55,071 nucleotides of DNA, from positions 1 through 55,071 of the forward strand of contig JAABSO010000029.1 in assembly GCA_011390335.1 (NCBI GenBank), given 5' to 3'. This stretch comes from Desulfotignum sp. (lineage in GTDB: Bacteria; Desulfobacterota; Desulfobacteria; Desulfobacterales; Desulfobacteraceae). The notes under the pieces were generated by a model. That model ran no database searches and had not been told where the DNA came from. It saw only the letters and a program-made list of their open reading frames with translations. Position 1 is the stretch's first letter. Each line of letters opens with the position of its first letter. The position numbers and the translations under genes were made by a program. Shown here piece by piece: positions 17,896 through 26,584 of this stretch.

Positions 17896-18468
17896 ATGGA
17901 ACTTTTTGAACTTGCCATCGGCAGTATTTTCATCAACAATATCATTTTGGCCCAGTTTCTGGGCATATGCCCCTTTATCGGCACCTCCAAAAAAATGGAA
18001 ACTGCCGTGGGCATGGCCATGGCGGTTGTATTTGTCATGGTGATGGCCGGTATGATAACCTGGTCTGTGGATACGTTCCTGCTCAAAGCGTTGAATGTGG
18101 AATATCTCAGAACCCTGTCATTCATTCTGGTCATCGCTTCTCTGGTCCAGTTTGTGGAAATGTTTCTTAAAAAAAGCATTCCAGGCCTGTATGCGGGACT
18201 GGGTATTTTCCTGCCCCTGATCACCACCAACTGCGCTGTTATGGGTACCTGTCTTCTGAATATAGGCAATGAATATGACTTTATAACAGCCCTTGTGTCA
18301 GCATTCTCCTATGCCCTCGGGTTTGGACTGGCATTGATCCTGTTTGCCGGTGTCCGGGAACGGGTCAACCTGGGCCGGATACCAAAACCGTTGCAGGACA
18401 CTTCCATAGGCCTTGTCACCGCCGGCATCATTGCCCTGACCTTTACCTCTTTCAGGGGAATGGTATAA
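17896..18468 (+). CDS. rnfA: Rnf complex subunit A
   Basis: 190 residues, six helices. Signatures: NNIILAQFLGICPFIGTSKK near residue 20 and LITTNCAVMG near residue 108, whose cysteines match those that ligate the intramembrane cluster with RnfE. AAGGAG before the start. In most bacteria rnfB follows rnfA; here the next gene is mltG, 39 bp later, so the operon appears to end without rnfB. Confidence 0.95.
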   Translation: MELFELAIGSIFINNIILAQFLGICPFIGTSKKMETAVGMAMAVVFVMVMAGMITWSVDTFLLKALNVEYLRTLSFILVIASLVQFVEMFLKKSIPGLYAGLGIFLPLITTNCAVMGTCLLNIGNEYDFITALVSAFSYALGFGLALILFAGVRERVNLGRIPKPLQDTSIGLVTAGIIALTFTSFRGMV

Positions 18469-18507
18469 AACCATCAGGGGGACGGTATACTTCAGGTTAA
18501 AACCAGC

Positions 18508-19500
18508 ATGAAGGTGCTTGCGGCAATTATTTTGGCAGCAGGACTGATCCTGGGTGCAGGCGGGTTTTGGGCATACAAAACGCTGCACACACCCTATTCA
18601 GAAGATGACCGGCAGGTTGTTTTTACCATCCATCCCGGCCAGACCCTGAAACAGATCGCAGCTGCACTTGAATCCCGGGGCCTTGTATCAGATGCATTAT
18701 TGTTTACATGGTATGCCCGGTATAAAAAAGCCGGCACCCGCCTTCCTGCCGGGGAATACCTTTTATCGGCCGATCTGACCCCGGTCCGGATACTGGATAC
18801 ACTGCTGGAGGGAAAAGTCAGGCTCTACCGGCTCACGATTCCCGAAGGCCTGAACATGGATGAAACTGCATCCCTTGTTGCACAAGCCGGCTTTTGTGAT
18901 ACAAAAACGTTTATAGATCTGTGCACGGATCAGGCATTTATCGCTGCCCTTTTTGTCCCGTCCCACTCCCTGGAAGGATTTTTGTTTCCTGACACCTATT
19001 ATTTTCCCAAATCCACCGCCTGCCGACAGGTGATCAAAAAAATGGTGGCCACCTTTTTTACCGTGTTCACCCCCCAATGGCAGGAACGCGCAGAAACCAT
19101 GGGATTTACCCTCCAGGAGATCGTCACCCTGGCGTCCATGATTGAAAAAGAAACCGGTGATGCATCGGAACGCCCCCTGATCGCCTCGGTATTCCACAAC
19201 CGCCTTAAAAAAAAGATGCGGCTGGAAAGTGATCCCACGGTGATTTACGGGGACACGGAGTTTGAGGGCCGTATCAGAACCCGGCATCTGCGCAGAAAAA
19301 CCGAATACAACACCTACCAGATGCACGGACTTCCCAAAGGCCCCATAGCCAGTCCCGGAGCAAAGGCGCTGGAAGCGGCATTATTTCCTGCCCAGAGCGA
19401 TTATCTTTTTTTTGTATCCAAAAACGACACCACCCATTATTTTTCAAAAACCCTGGCAGAGCACAACAGGGCCGTGCGAAAATACCAGTTGAACAAATGA
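18508..19500 (+). CDS. mltG: Endolytic murein transglycosylase MltG (YceG-like)
   Basis: 330 residues. N-terminal membrane anchor (LAAIILAAGLILGAGGFWAY), then a LysM-like segment (VVFTIHPGQTLKQIAAALES) and the YceG catalytic domain. The catalytic glutamate lies in MIEKETGDASERPLIASVF (Glu213 by position), followed by NRLKKKMRLESDPTVIYG and GLPKGPIASPGAKAL, all highly conserved. MltG cleaves nascent glycan strands in the periplasm and sets their length. No strong ribosome binding site; it may be translated with the rnf message, 39 bp after rnfA. Converges with the Smr gene. Confidence 0.93.
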   Translation: MKVLAAIILAAGLILGAGGFWAYKTLHTPYSEDDRQVVFTIHPGQTLKQIAAALESRGLVSDALLFTWYARYKKAGTRLPAGEYLLSADLTPVRILDTLLEGKVRLYRLTIPEGLNMDETASLVAQAGFCDTKTFIDLCTDQAFIAALFVPSHSLEGFLFPDTYYFPKSTACRQVIKKMVATFFTVFTPQWQERAETMGFTLQEIVTLASMIEKETGDASERPLIASVFHNRLKKKMRLESDPTVIYGDTEFEGRIRTRHLRRKTEYNTYQMHGLPKGPIASPGAKALEAALFPAQSDYLFFVSKNDTTHYFSKTLAEHNRAVRKYQLNK

Positions 19501-19524
19501 GGCAAAAGATCCGGCTGCCCGGGG

Positions 19525-20097
19525 TCAATCATCAAACTGGCGCAGATATACTATCACAGCCCCTGATCTGGACTTTTTTTTGCGTTCCCATGCAAACCCC
19601 AGCACAATCTCCCGGGCCTTGAGCTTTGCAAGCAGATCTTCGATCATATCCGGCAATACCGGCCCCAGCTCGGAATGCAGCCCCCTGCCCACAACAATGC
19701 GCACCGTAAAATACCCCTGCTGCTGACAGGATATCAAAAAGGATCCGGCCTTGAGTTCCGCCCCCAAGGCGGTGAACCCGTGCAGGTCCAGATCTTTTTC
19801 CGGCGGGGGATACCGCTTGATCCTCTTGTGGTATGGCAAGGGATCGGGTGATGGCCTGGCAGGTCTGTCCGGCCTGGATAAAAAGGCCTCCAGAAGGGCG
19901 GGAAAATCTTCTGTTTCTCCTGCCCCGGTATTAGAAGCACAAACACCGTTGTCCATGACCGGCAGGCCGTGGCGGTTCACCTGCCGGGGACAGGTGTTTT
20001 CTGATACTGTCTTCGCCCCGTTTTTCCGGGTAAAGGCCTGCAGAAAATCTTCATCCGACCGTAACCTGGGGGGCCTGTATTTTTTTTTCCTTCCCAT
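19525..20097 (-). CDS. Smr-domain protein
   Basis: 190 residues. The N-terminal ~90 residues are basic and proline-rich without clear fold; the C-terminal half is an Smr (small MutS-related) domain with DLDLHGFTALGAEL, VRIVVGRGLHSELGPVLPDM and the end GAVIVYLRQF. The classic LDLHG motif is complete, while the usual HGKG is VGRG here. Smr domains have nicking endonuclease or nucleic-acid-binding activity and are found in MutS2 and stand-alone proteins; stand-alone ones have been linked to collided-ribosome rescue in E. coli. Which applies here is unknown. Convergent with mltG, divergent from the RNase gene. Confidence 0.85.
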   Translation of the reverse strand: MGRKKKYRPPRLRSDEDFLQAFTRKNGAKTVSENTCPRQVNRHGLPVMDNGVCASNTGAGETEDFPALLEAFLSRPDRPARPSPDPLPYHKRIKRYPPPEKDLDLHGFTALGAELKAGSFLISCQQQGYFTVRIVVGRGLHSELGPVLPDMIEDLLAKLKAREIVLGFAWERKKKSRSGAVIVYLRQFDD

Positions 20098-20195
20098 AGC
20101 AGGTATGGATTCTACCCCAAATATCCCTGTTTTTCAAGGCAAACCCTTTTGTTCTGTATTTGACTTTGCCCCCCCTTCCTGCTATTGTCTGATTC

Positions 20196-22175
20196 ATGAA
20201 AATTGGCAGCATTGTTGAATACATTGATCAACAGAAAATCATAGCAGCGGTAATATTAAGCGAGAAAAAAGGCAAGCTCAAATTACTCAATGAAAACAGC
20301 CGGGAGGTCAGCTTTTCTGAAAAAAGGCTTGCCCATATATCACAGGTGCGCCTGGACACAGACCAGTCCAGAAATCACCTGATCAATCGCCTGCAGACAG
20401 TGACCCAAACCCGCAAAAACCTGTCCGAACAGATCGATATCAGAGAATTATGGGAAATTCTCCATGAGGAATCCGGTGATATTGACATTTCCGCCATGAC
20501 GTTGTTCTGCTTTGATCCGCCCCTGACCCCAGACCATGAGGCTGCGGTTATCCGTGCGTTTTTCAATGACCGACTCTATTTTAAATTCAACCAGATCCTT
20601 TTTGCACCCTGTACTCCGGAACAGGTGGCCGCCAAAAAAAAGCAGATCAAAGAAGCCCAGAAAAAAGAAGTTTTGGTTCAAAAAGGGGTGGCCTGGCTCA
20701 CTGCCATGCAGGCACAAGCCAGTGACCCGGAACCGTGTGACCCGGAAGTGCTGGATATCCTTAAATCCTATTACCTGTTTGGAAATGATGCAGACAATGC
20801 CGCCATTGCCAGACAGATGATCAAAAATGCGGGCATGGGATCTGCTGATCCCGTTTTTGTTTTTTTTGTCCGTGCAGGTATCTGGCACCCGGATGAAAAC
20901 ATTGACCTGCTGACCCTGGGTGTGCCCACCACATTCCCGCCGGAGGTGGAAGCTGCCGGTAAAAAATTGTCCATGATCCATACAGGTGTTTTTCAGGATC
21001 CCTGCAGAAAAGACCTGACCCATGTCCCTTTGATAACCATAGACGGCCAGTCCACCCTGGATTATGATGATGCCATCAGCCTTGAAAAAACAGAGCAGGG
21101 ATATTGCCTGGGAATCCATATTATCGATGTAGGGGCCTATATCACATCCGGAGACCCGGTTGACATGGCAGCCAGACAGCGGGCAAGCTCCATCTACATG
21201 CCTGATGACAAACTGCCCATGCTGCCTGGTGACCTGTCCGAGGATCTGTGCAGCCTGCGGCAGGGGGAAACCCGGCCGGGCATCAGCACCCTGGTCCAGA
21301 TGAACCGGTTCTTTGAAGTCCTTGATTTTAAAATTGTTCCCAGCATTATCCGGATTCACCAGCAGATGAGTTATTCCGAGGCCAACCTTTTAAACGGCAA
21401 GGATGACCCGATCACCAGTCTCTATAAAATTGCCACCCTGCTGCGGGAAAAACGGCTGAAAGCCGGTGCGGTGCAGATTACCCTGCCCGAGGTCAATGTA
21501 TGGATAGAGGAAAACGGAGAAATCCGGTATGCCAGGGTGGACCGGGAAAACCCCTCCAGGATGCTGGTGTCGGAAATGATGATTTTTGCCAATTCCCTGA
21601 TGGCAAAGTTCCTTGCCGACCATAAGACACCGGCGGTCTTCCGTTCCCAGCCCCCGCCGGGCCAGCGCCTGTTCAAGGGGGTTGAAACCTCCCTGCTGCC
21701 CAATCTCATGCAGCGCAGACATCTGAGCCGGGCTGTGATCAGCACCTATCCCCAGCCCCATTCCGGATTAGGTGTCACCGCCTATGCCACTGCAACCTCT
21801 CCCATACGGCGGTACCATGACCTGCTCACCCAGCGCCAGATCAAGTCGGTTCTGGGAATGAACCCTGCCTACTCAAAAAATGATCTGGAAGACATACTGG
21901 CTGCGGTATCGGTTCCCATGGCCAATGCCGGCCGGATTCAGGGGGCCAGGAAACGCTACTGGCTGCTCAAATATCTGGAATCTTTGCGGGGCAGCAGCAT
22001 AGAGGCCCTGGTGCTGGAAGGCCACCGGGACCATTACAATATATTGCTCAAGGAGTTCATGATTGAGGCCAGGCTGCCGGCTTCCGGGCTCAAACTTAAA
22101 CTCGGGGATATCATCCAGGTGACGGTCCAGCATGTGGATGCCCGGCGGAACCAGCTGTCTTTGTTTGCTGTCTGA
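20196..22175 (+). CDS. RNB-family 3'-5' exoribonuclease (RNase II/R-like)
   Basis: 659 residues, shorter than RNase R (~800) and close to RNase II (~640). The catalytic RNB domain shows TIDGQSTLDYDDAIS (Asp283, Asp289, Asp291 and Asp292 as metal ligands), PMLPGDLSEDLCSLRQGETR, and YATATSPIRRYHDLLTQRQI near the end. The N-terminal ~270 residues are divergent and probably hold an RNA-binding module (IVEYIDQQKIIAAVI) rather than canonical cold-shock domains, and the C-terminus ends in a reduced S1-like segment (GDIIQVTVQHVDARRNQLSLF, allowing for length). It would degrade RNA processively. The canonical ARDFDD is LDYDDA here, as in short plastid/cyanobacterial-type RNB proteins. Confidence 0.88.
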   Translation: MKIGSIVEYIDQQKIIAAVILSEKKGKLKLLNENSREVSFSEKRLAHISQVRLDTDQSRNHLINRLQTVTQTRKNLSEQIDIRELWEILHEESGDIDISAMTLFCFDPPLTPDHEAAVIRAFFNDRLYFKFNQILFAPCTPEQVAAKKKQIKEAQKKEVLVQKGVAWLTAMQAQASDPEPCDPEVLDILKSYYLFGNDADNAAIARQMIKNAGMGSADPVFVFFVRAGIWHPDENIDLLTLGVPTTFPPEVEAAGKKLSMIHTGVFQDPCRKDLTHVPLITIDGQSTLDYDDAISLEKTEQGYCLGIHIIDVGAYITSGDPVDMAARQRASSIYMPDDKLPMLPGDLSEDLCSLRQGETRPGISTLVQMNRFFEVLDFKIVPSIIRIHQQMSYSEANLLNGKDDPITSLYKIATLLREKRLKAGAVQITLPEVNVWIEENGEIRYARVDRENPSRMLVSEMMIFANSLMAKFLADHKTPAVFRSQPPPGQRLFKGVETSLLPNLMQRRHLSRAVISTYPQPHSGLGVTAYATATSPIRRYHDLLTQRQIKSVLGMNPAYSKNDLEDILAAVSVPMANAGRIQGARKRYWLLKYLESLRGSSIEALVLEGHRDHYNILLKEFMIEARLPASGLKLKLGDIIQVTVQHVDARRNQLSLFAV

Positions 22176-22225
22176 TTTGTTCGCTGTCTGATCTGATTTT
22201 GACCGTCTGAAAATTTTTTATACCT

Positions 22226-23476
22226 TTAATGTTTAAAGCTGCGCTGCCCTGTAAACACCATGGATGCATCATGCGCGTTGCAGGCCAGAATGGACTGGTA
22301 ATCGTTGAGTGATCCCCCGGGCTGAATCACCGCCTTGACCCCCTGGGCCAGTCCCACGTCAATGCCGTCCCGGAAAGGGAAAAATGCATCCGACACCATG
22401 GCAGCCCCCGCAAGACCACCTTTGACCGCAGCCACCTGTGTCTCAATCTCCTTTTGCAGGTCCTGGTCTGTCAGGTCTGCAAACCCCTTATTGTACTGTT
22501 CAAAACAATACCGGTCCGCCAGCTTGCGGTACGCCTTGTCCACGGCAATCTGTGCCACCCCCACCCGGTCCTGCTCACCGGTGCCGATACCCACGGTGAC
22601 ATTGTCCTTGACATAGATCACCGAGTTGGAAGTGATGCCCGATTCCACCAGCCACCCGAATATCATGTCTTCATATTCCTGATCCGTGGGTTCACGGTGC
22701 ACTGTAAATGTCTGCCCCTGATGATCAGCAGCGGCCGGGATCAGATCTTTTCTGGTCAGGGTCTTTGGCACAAATGACCACTGGGCCACGATGCCCCCGT
22801 CCATCAGGCTTTTAAAATCCACCACCCGTTCTCCGATAAAGTTCTGGAGCCGCTCCATGGCATTGATGCGGATGACCCGCAAATTTTTTCTGGCACCCAG
22901 GATATCCATGACCCCGTCCTCAAATTCCGGGGCCACTACCACTTCGGCATATTGGGAGGCAATGGCCTGGGCTGTTGCCTTGTCCACGGCCCGGTTCAGG
23001 GCGATGCACCCGCCGAATGCCGCCACCCGGTCCGCCATATAGGCCCGGGTATAGGCTTTTTCCAGCGTATCTGCCCGGGCTGCGCCGCAGGGGTTGTTGT
23101 GTTTGACAATGACGGCACAGGGGGTATCGGTAAAATATCTGAGAATGTTCAGACAATTATCCGCATCTGTCAGATTGGTCTTGCCCGGGTGCTTGCCGGA
23201 CTGGAGCAGGGCAATATCTGATACCAGGTGCCGGCCCGGCTGGATGGTTTTTGCATCCCCCAACGCCAGATTGCCGTTAACCAGGCGGTACAGGGCCGCT
23301 TCCTGGCCCGGGTTTTCCCCGTACCGAAGCCCTTTTTTTACCCCGTCGATCACCCAGGACACCTTTTCGTAAAACAGGGTCTGGCGCTTGTCACCGTCCA
23401 CAAAAGTGATTTCCATACTGGGGGTGAAATGGTCATCCATGATGGTTTTATACATCTGTTTGAGATCTTTGGACAT
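22226..23476 (-). CDS. purH: AICAR formyltransferase (separate PurH C-terminal activity)
   Basis: 416 residues corresponding to the AICAR transformylase half of PurH. Recognisable parts: LRYGENPGQEAALY, CAVIVKHNNPCGAA with the conserved KHxNPCG catalytic segment, AFGGCIALNR, and DAFFPFRDGID...GVKAVIQPGGSLND. It adds a formyl group to AICAR to form FAICAR, the penultimate step to IMP. In most bacteria this domain is fused to IMP cyclohydrolase; here the two are separate genes 3 bp apart. The first ~40 residues (MEITFVDGDKRQTLFY) are not typical of the linker region. Start ATG 23476 follows GGGAG. Confidence 0.92.
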   Translation of the reverse strand: MSKDLKQMYKTIMDDHFTPSMEITFVDGDKRQTLFYEKVSWVIDGVKKGLRYGENPGQEAALYRLVNGNLALGDAKTIQPGRHLVSDIALLQSGKHPGKTNLTDADNCLNILRYFTDTPCAVIVKHNNPCGAARADTLEKAYTRAYMADRVAAFGGCIALNRAVDKATAQAIASQYAEVVVAPEFEDGVMDILGARKNLRVIRINAMERLQNFIGERVVDFKSLMDGGIVAQWSFVPKTLTRKDLIPAAADHQGQTFTVHREPTDQEYEDMIFGWLVESGITSNSVIYVKDNVTVGIGTGEQDRVGVAQIAVDKAYRKLADRYCFEQYNKGFADLTDQDLQKEIETQVAAVKGGLAGAAMVSDAFFPFRDGIDVGLAQGVKAVIQPGGSLNDYQSILACNAHDASMVFTGQRSFKH

Positions 23477-23479
23477 GGG

Positions 23480-24163
23480 TTATTCTCCCGGAATATAGGA
23501 TGAGTGAAGTTCCGTAACGGAACGCTCTTCCAGGTAGTCGGCAATGGCTCTGTCATAAGATGCGGTATGTTCAAAGGCATGGCAGGCCAGTTCAAACCGG
23601 TCTGCCAGGGCCAGGGCCCCCTGATTGGCCCGCAGCTTCTCAAGTATTTCAGCATAAACGGACGGATCCACCACCGGTGCCACCCGGATAAAGTTCTTAG
23701 CAGCTGCCCGGATCATGGTGGGGCCGCCAATGTCGATATTTCCCCTGGCATTTTCCAGGGTGGCACCGACCATTGCAATTGTCTCACTGAAGGGATAAAG
23801 ATTGACCACCACCATATCAATGGGTCGGGCGCCTGTACGTTCCAGGTCTTTCTGGTGGGCTGCATTATAGGTTTCGGTCAGCAGGCCCAGATAAATTTTG
23901 AAATCCAGGGTTTTCACCAGACCCCCCTGGGTTTCCGGCTGGCCGGTATAATCCGACACCTGCTGCAGGTGGCGGGAGGCCCTGTCTCCTAAAATCTCTT
24001 TAATCCGCCCAAAGGTGCCGCCGGTGGACAGGATGACAAGCTCCGGATTCAGGGTTATCATTCCCGGAATCAAAGCCTCCAGACTGGATTTGTCAGATAC
24101 GCTCACCAGCATGGTGTTGATCTTCACCAGATCATCATTTTTTTCCACCACATTTTTTGCCAT
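23480..24163 (-). CDS. IMP cyclohydrolase (separate PurH N-terminal activity)
   Basis: 227 residues. MGS-like fold with MLVSVSDKSSLEALIPGMI, ILSTGGTFGRIKEIL, VVVNLYPFSETIAM and NIDIGGPTMIRAAAKNF, all diagnostic of the IMP cyclohydrolase domain that closes FAICAR to IMP. ATG 24163 (MAKNVVEKND) is chosen because AAAGGA lies just upstream; extension to 24241 has no support. Directly followed by the AICAR formyltransferase gene, so the two form a split purH operon. The upstream intergenic region carries the large palindromic element (24297-24486) in the same orientation. Confidence 0.92.
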   Translation of the reverse strand: MAKNVVEKNDDLVKINTMLVSVSDKSSLEALIPGMITLNPELVILSTGGTFGRIKEILGDRASRHLQQVSDYTGQPETQGGLVKTLDFKIYLGLLTETYNAAHQKDLERTGARPIDMVVVNLYPFSETIAMVGATLENARGNIDIGGPTMIRAAAKNFIRVAPVVDPSVYAEILEKLRANQGALALADRFELACHAFEHTASYDRAIADYLEERSVTELHSSYIPGE

Positions 24164-24296
24164 TATACCGTCCTTTCTCTTGTGTCTTGAAAAACGTAAT
24201 TTGTTCATACCATGCAGGTACTGCTGCGTCAAGCCGTGCATCCGATCGATGGCAATCGATTGCAGCCTTTGCTTTGGGGCATGTTTGCACAGACCC

Positions 24297-24486
24297 GTGT
24301 CGTTGGGTTGCTGTGTGTCTCACCCGTCCGCCCCGTTTGACAGTGTGTAAGGCATGCTGCGCTAAACGTCAAAAACTGCGGGCAGGTATGTCCTCGAACA
24401 GTTTGACGTTCTTAACGCTTCGCATGCCTAACACACTGTAACAAATGCGGCAGAATGGGATTCGACCCACAGCAACCCAACGACAC
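24297..24486 (-). repeat. Structured palindromic intergenic element, copy 1
   Basis: 190 bp between divergent genes. Outer arms 24297-24315 and 24468-24486 are perfectly complementary over 19 bp; an inner 9-bp stem (24365-24373 with 24402-24410) encloses a 28-base loop. Read on the minus strand it shares four conserved blocks with 30314-30502: 24451-24471, 24416-24428, 24370-24395 and 24317-24325. Spacing between blocks differs by at most one base. Paired arms differ between copies but remain complementary. It starts 134 bp upstream of the IMP cyclohydrolase gene in the same direction. Whether it acts as RNA or DNA is not known. Confidence 0.8.
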
Positions 24487-24691
24487 TAGTCACTGATGGG
24501 AGGAGGACCAATGACCGTCAGATGCCAATCTCGGGCCGGTCACACGGCACACACAGGGGGTGGGGTTTCAAGCAGCTGAACAGGATGTGGTTACATGCGG
24601 TTATTCTGGCGGGTACATTTTATTTTGACATTTGGACAGGTATGGATGACAATAATGAAATTGGATTTACCCCGTTCAAAGGAGGGCACCC

Positions 24692-26569
24692 ATGATCCCA
24701 TTGAAAATGAAAGACCTGCTGGAAAAGGCCCTGCCTGACAGTGTGTGGCAGAACCGGCTGATAAAGGATGGCCCGTTCCGGTATATGGAGTTCAGTCCCC
24801 TGGATGTGGACCGACTCCAGCGCTTAGGGATACGGGTGGACCGTCTGGGCCCCAGACTGGTGGCCTGCATGTGGGATGAAGACAGCCCTCTGGAAATCGG
24901 GGGATTTCTGGTGGTGGACAACCTGGCCATGGGACAGCCTTCCATGGGCGGCACCCGGATGCTGCCGGACATCACGCCTGACATCATCCACAACCTGGCA
25001 AGAGGCATGACCCTGAAAAATGCGGCTGCCGACCTGCCCTTCGGGGGCGGGAAATCCGGCATTGTAAGACCGGACAAAATGTCCCCCGCTGACCGCCGGG
25101 CCATCATCACCGGGTTCGGCCGGCTTTTGCGGCGGTACAGAAAAATGTATATTCCGGGTCCGGATGTGGGCACCAATGATGCGGATATGAAAATTTTCGC
25201 CATTGAGAACGGGCTCAACAATGTGGTGTCCAAACCAGCTGACATGGGGGGAAACCGCATCGATGAGCTGGGCGGAGCAGCCAACGGGGTGGTGGTGGCG
25301 TTTAAAACCCTGGTGGAACATCTGCCCCGCCTGGGCCAACTGCCCCAGTTCCGGCACCTGACCATTCCAAAACCGGAAAACCTGTCCATCCTCATCCAGG
25401 GATTCGGCGCAGTAGGAGCCCATGTGGCCCGCATCTTCCATGCGTATGACCCGGACACCCCGCCGGTCATCAAGGGCATCAGCGATGCCACAGGCTTTTT
25501 GCTGAACCCGGACGGCCTGCCCTGGCAGCAGCTGTTTGACATGTGGAAACAACATGGTGAAGTGACCCAGCGCTATTTTCATGATATCCTGCTCCATGGA
25601 AAAGAAACAGCCGGGAACAATACCATCTATTCAAACTGTGCCGACAACCTGCTCATGGAATCCGCCTTCTGCGTGATACCGGCATCCCCGGTTTCCAACT
25701 ACCTGGATGTGAACCCGGTAACCCGGCCGTCCATGACCGTGGACCGCATGGGCCAATGGCAGATGATTGTGGAAGGGGCCAACACCTATTCCCCCAATCC
25801 GGCAAAAAAAGCGGAGCGGCGTCGCATGGAACGGCATGTGTACCGGGACAAAGGGGTGCTTGTCGCCACCGATTACCTGGTCAATTCCGGCGGTGTTATC
25901 TATGCGGCCCACGAGCGCATCATCCCTACCCCGGACGAACTGCTGGTGCCTGAAAACATCCTGGGCAATGCAGATGCCATCGAAAACTGGCTGCACCGCA
26001 ACCAGGACGCGTTTGCGGAACTTGCGGAAATCCGGCGCACGGCAGCTGTAAAAAAACTGGAAACCGTGATCCGCCGCAATATGGAAGAACTCATTGACGG
26101 CCTGTGCAGTGATGCAGACAGCCTGCCCTGTGAAATAGCCGAAAAAATCAGCATCCGGCGCATCGCATCCATGGAAAAAACCAAAACCGCCGGGGATGTC
26201 ATGGAAGATGCCCCCACCATCGGCCTGGACAAACAGATCACTGATGCGGCAAAACTGCTGGTAAAGGCCCCGGTATCCATTGTCAACGTGGTTTCGGAAA
26301 AGGGCAAGCTCATCGGCATTGTCACCAACTGGGACATTACCAGTGCCATGGCATCCCACCTGCCCATGGATGCACCCCTGACAAGGGTGATGACCACTGA
26401 TGTGATATTCACAGGACCAGACACCCCCATCCTTGACTGTGTCCGGATTCTGGAAAACCATGAGATATCCGCCATGCCCATTGTGGAAAACAACCAGGTA
26501 AAGGGCGTGATTTCCGGAGATATCCTGGCAAAAAGAACCCTGTTCCGCCTGCTCCAGACCATGGATTAA
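24692..26569 (+). CDS. Glu/Leu/Phe/Val dehydrogenase fused to a C-terminal CBS pair
   Basis: 625 residues. Residues ~30-480 are an ELFV amino-acid dehydrogenase: PSMGGTRMLPDITPD, the catalytic-lysine segment LPFGGGKSGIVRP, GPDVGTNDADMKIFA, and the Rossmann part ILIQGFGAVGAHVARIF. Residues ~505-625 are two CBS motifs (DAAKLLVKAPVSIVNVV; GKLIGIVTNWDITSAM; ENHEISAMPIVENNQVKGVI), which in other enzymes bind adenine nucleotides and tune activity. The fusion suggests that oxidative deamination (glutamate or a branched amino acid) is controlled by adenylate or S-adenosyl ligands; substrate is not certain. CAAAGGAGGG precedes ATG 24692. Divergent from split purH; MFS gene follows 15 bp later. Confidence 0.88.
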   Translation: MIPLKMKDLLEKALPDSVWQNRLIKDGPFRYMEFSPLDVDRLQRLGIRVDRLGPRLVACMWDEDSPLEIGGFLVVDNLAMGQPSMGGTRMLPDITPDIIHNLARGMTLKNAAADLPFGGGKSGIVRPDKMSPADRRAIITGFGRLLRRYRKMYIPGPDVGTNDADMKIFAIENGLNNVVSKPADMGGNRIDELGGAANGVVVAFKTLVEHLPRLGQLPQFRHLTIPKPENLSILIQGFGAVGAHVARIFHAYDPDTPPVIKGISDATGFLLNPDGLPWQQLFDMWKQHGEVTQRYFHDILLHGKETAGNNTIYSNCADNLLMESAFCVIPASPVSNYLDVNPVTRPSMTVDRMGQWQMIVEGANTYSPNPAKKAERRRMERHVYRDKGVLVATDYLVNSGGVIYAAHERIIPTPDELLVPENILGNADAIENWLHRNQDAFAELAEIRRTAAVKKLETVIRRNMEELIDGLCSDADSLPCEIAEKISIRRIASMEKTKTAGDVMEDAPTIGLDKQITDAAKLLVKAPVSIVNVVSEKGKLIGIVTNWDITSAMASHLPMDAPLTRVMTTDVIFTGPDTPILDCVRILENHEISAMPIVENNQVKGVISGDILAKRTLFRLLQTMD

Positions 26570-26584
26570 AAAAGATTCTGCTGC

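Noticed and set aside
24297..24486. Possible integron attC site (GTTRRRY/RYYYAAC-like cores in the palindrome, e.g. the reverse complement of GCCTAAC near 24427)
   Set aside because: The core-like motifs are in the inverse order to attC, the other copy lacks a matching pair, and there is no integron integrase in the window.
24511..24579. 22-codon frame with strong AGGAGGA before ATG 24511
   Set aside because: The peptide has no recognisable features and no stem-loop or attenuator pattern follows it; a purine-rich chance match is more likely, although a leader peptide cannot be excluded.
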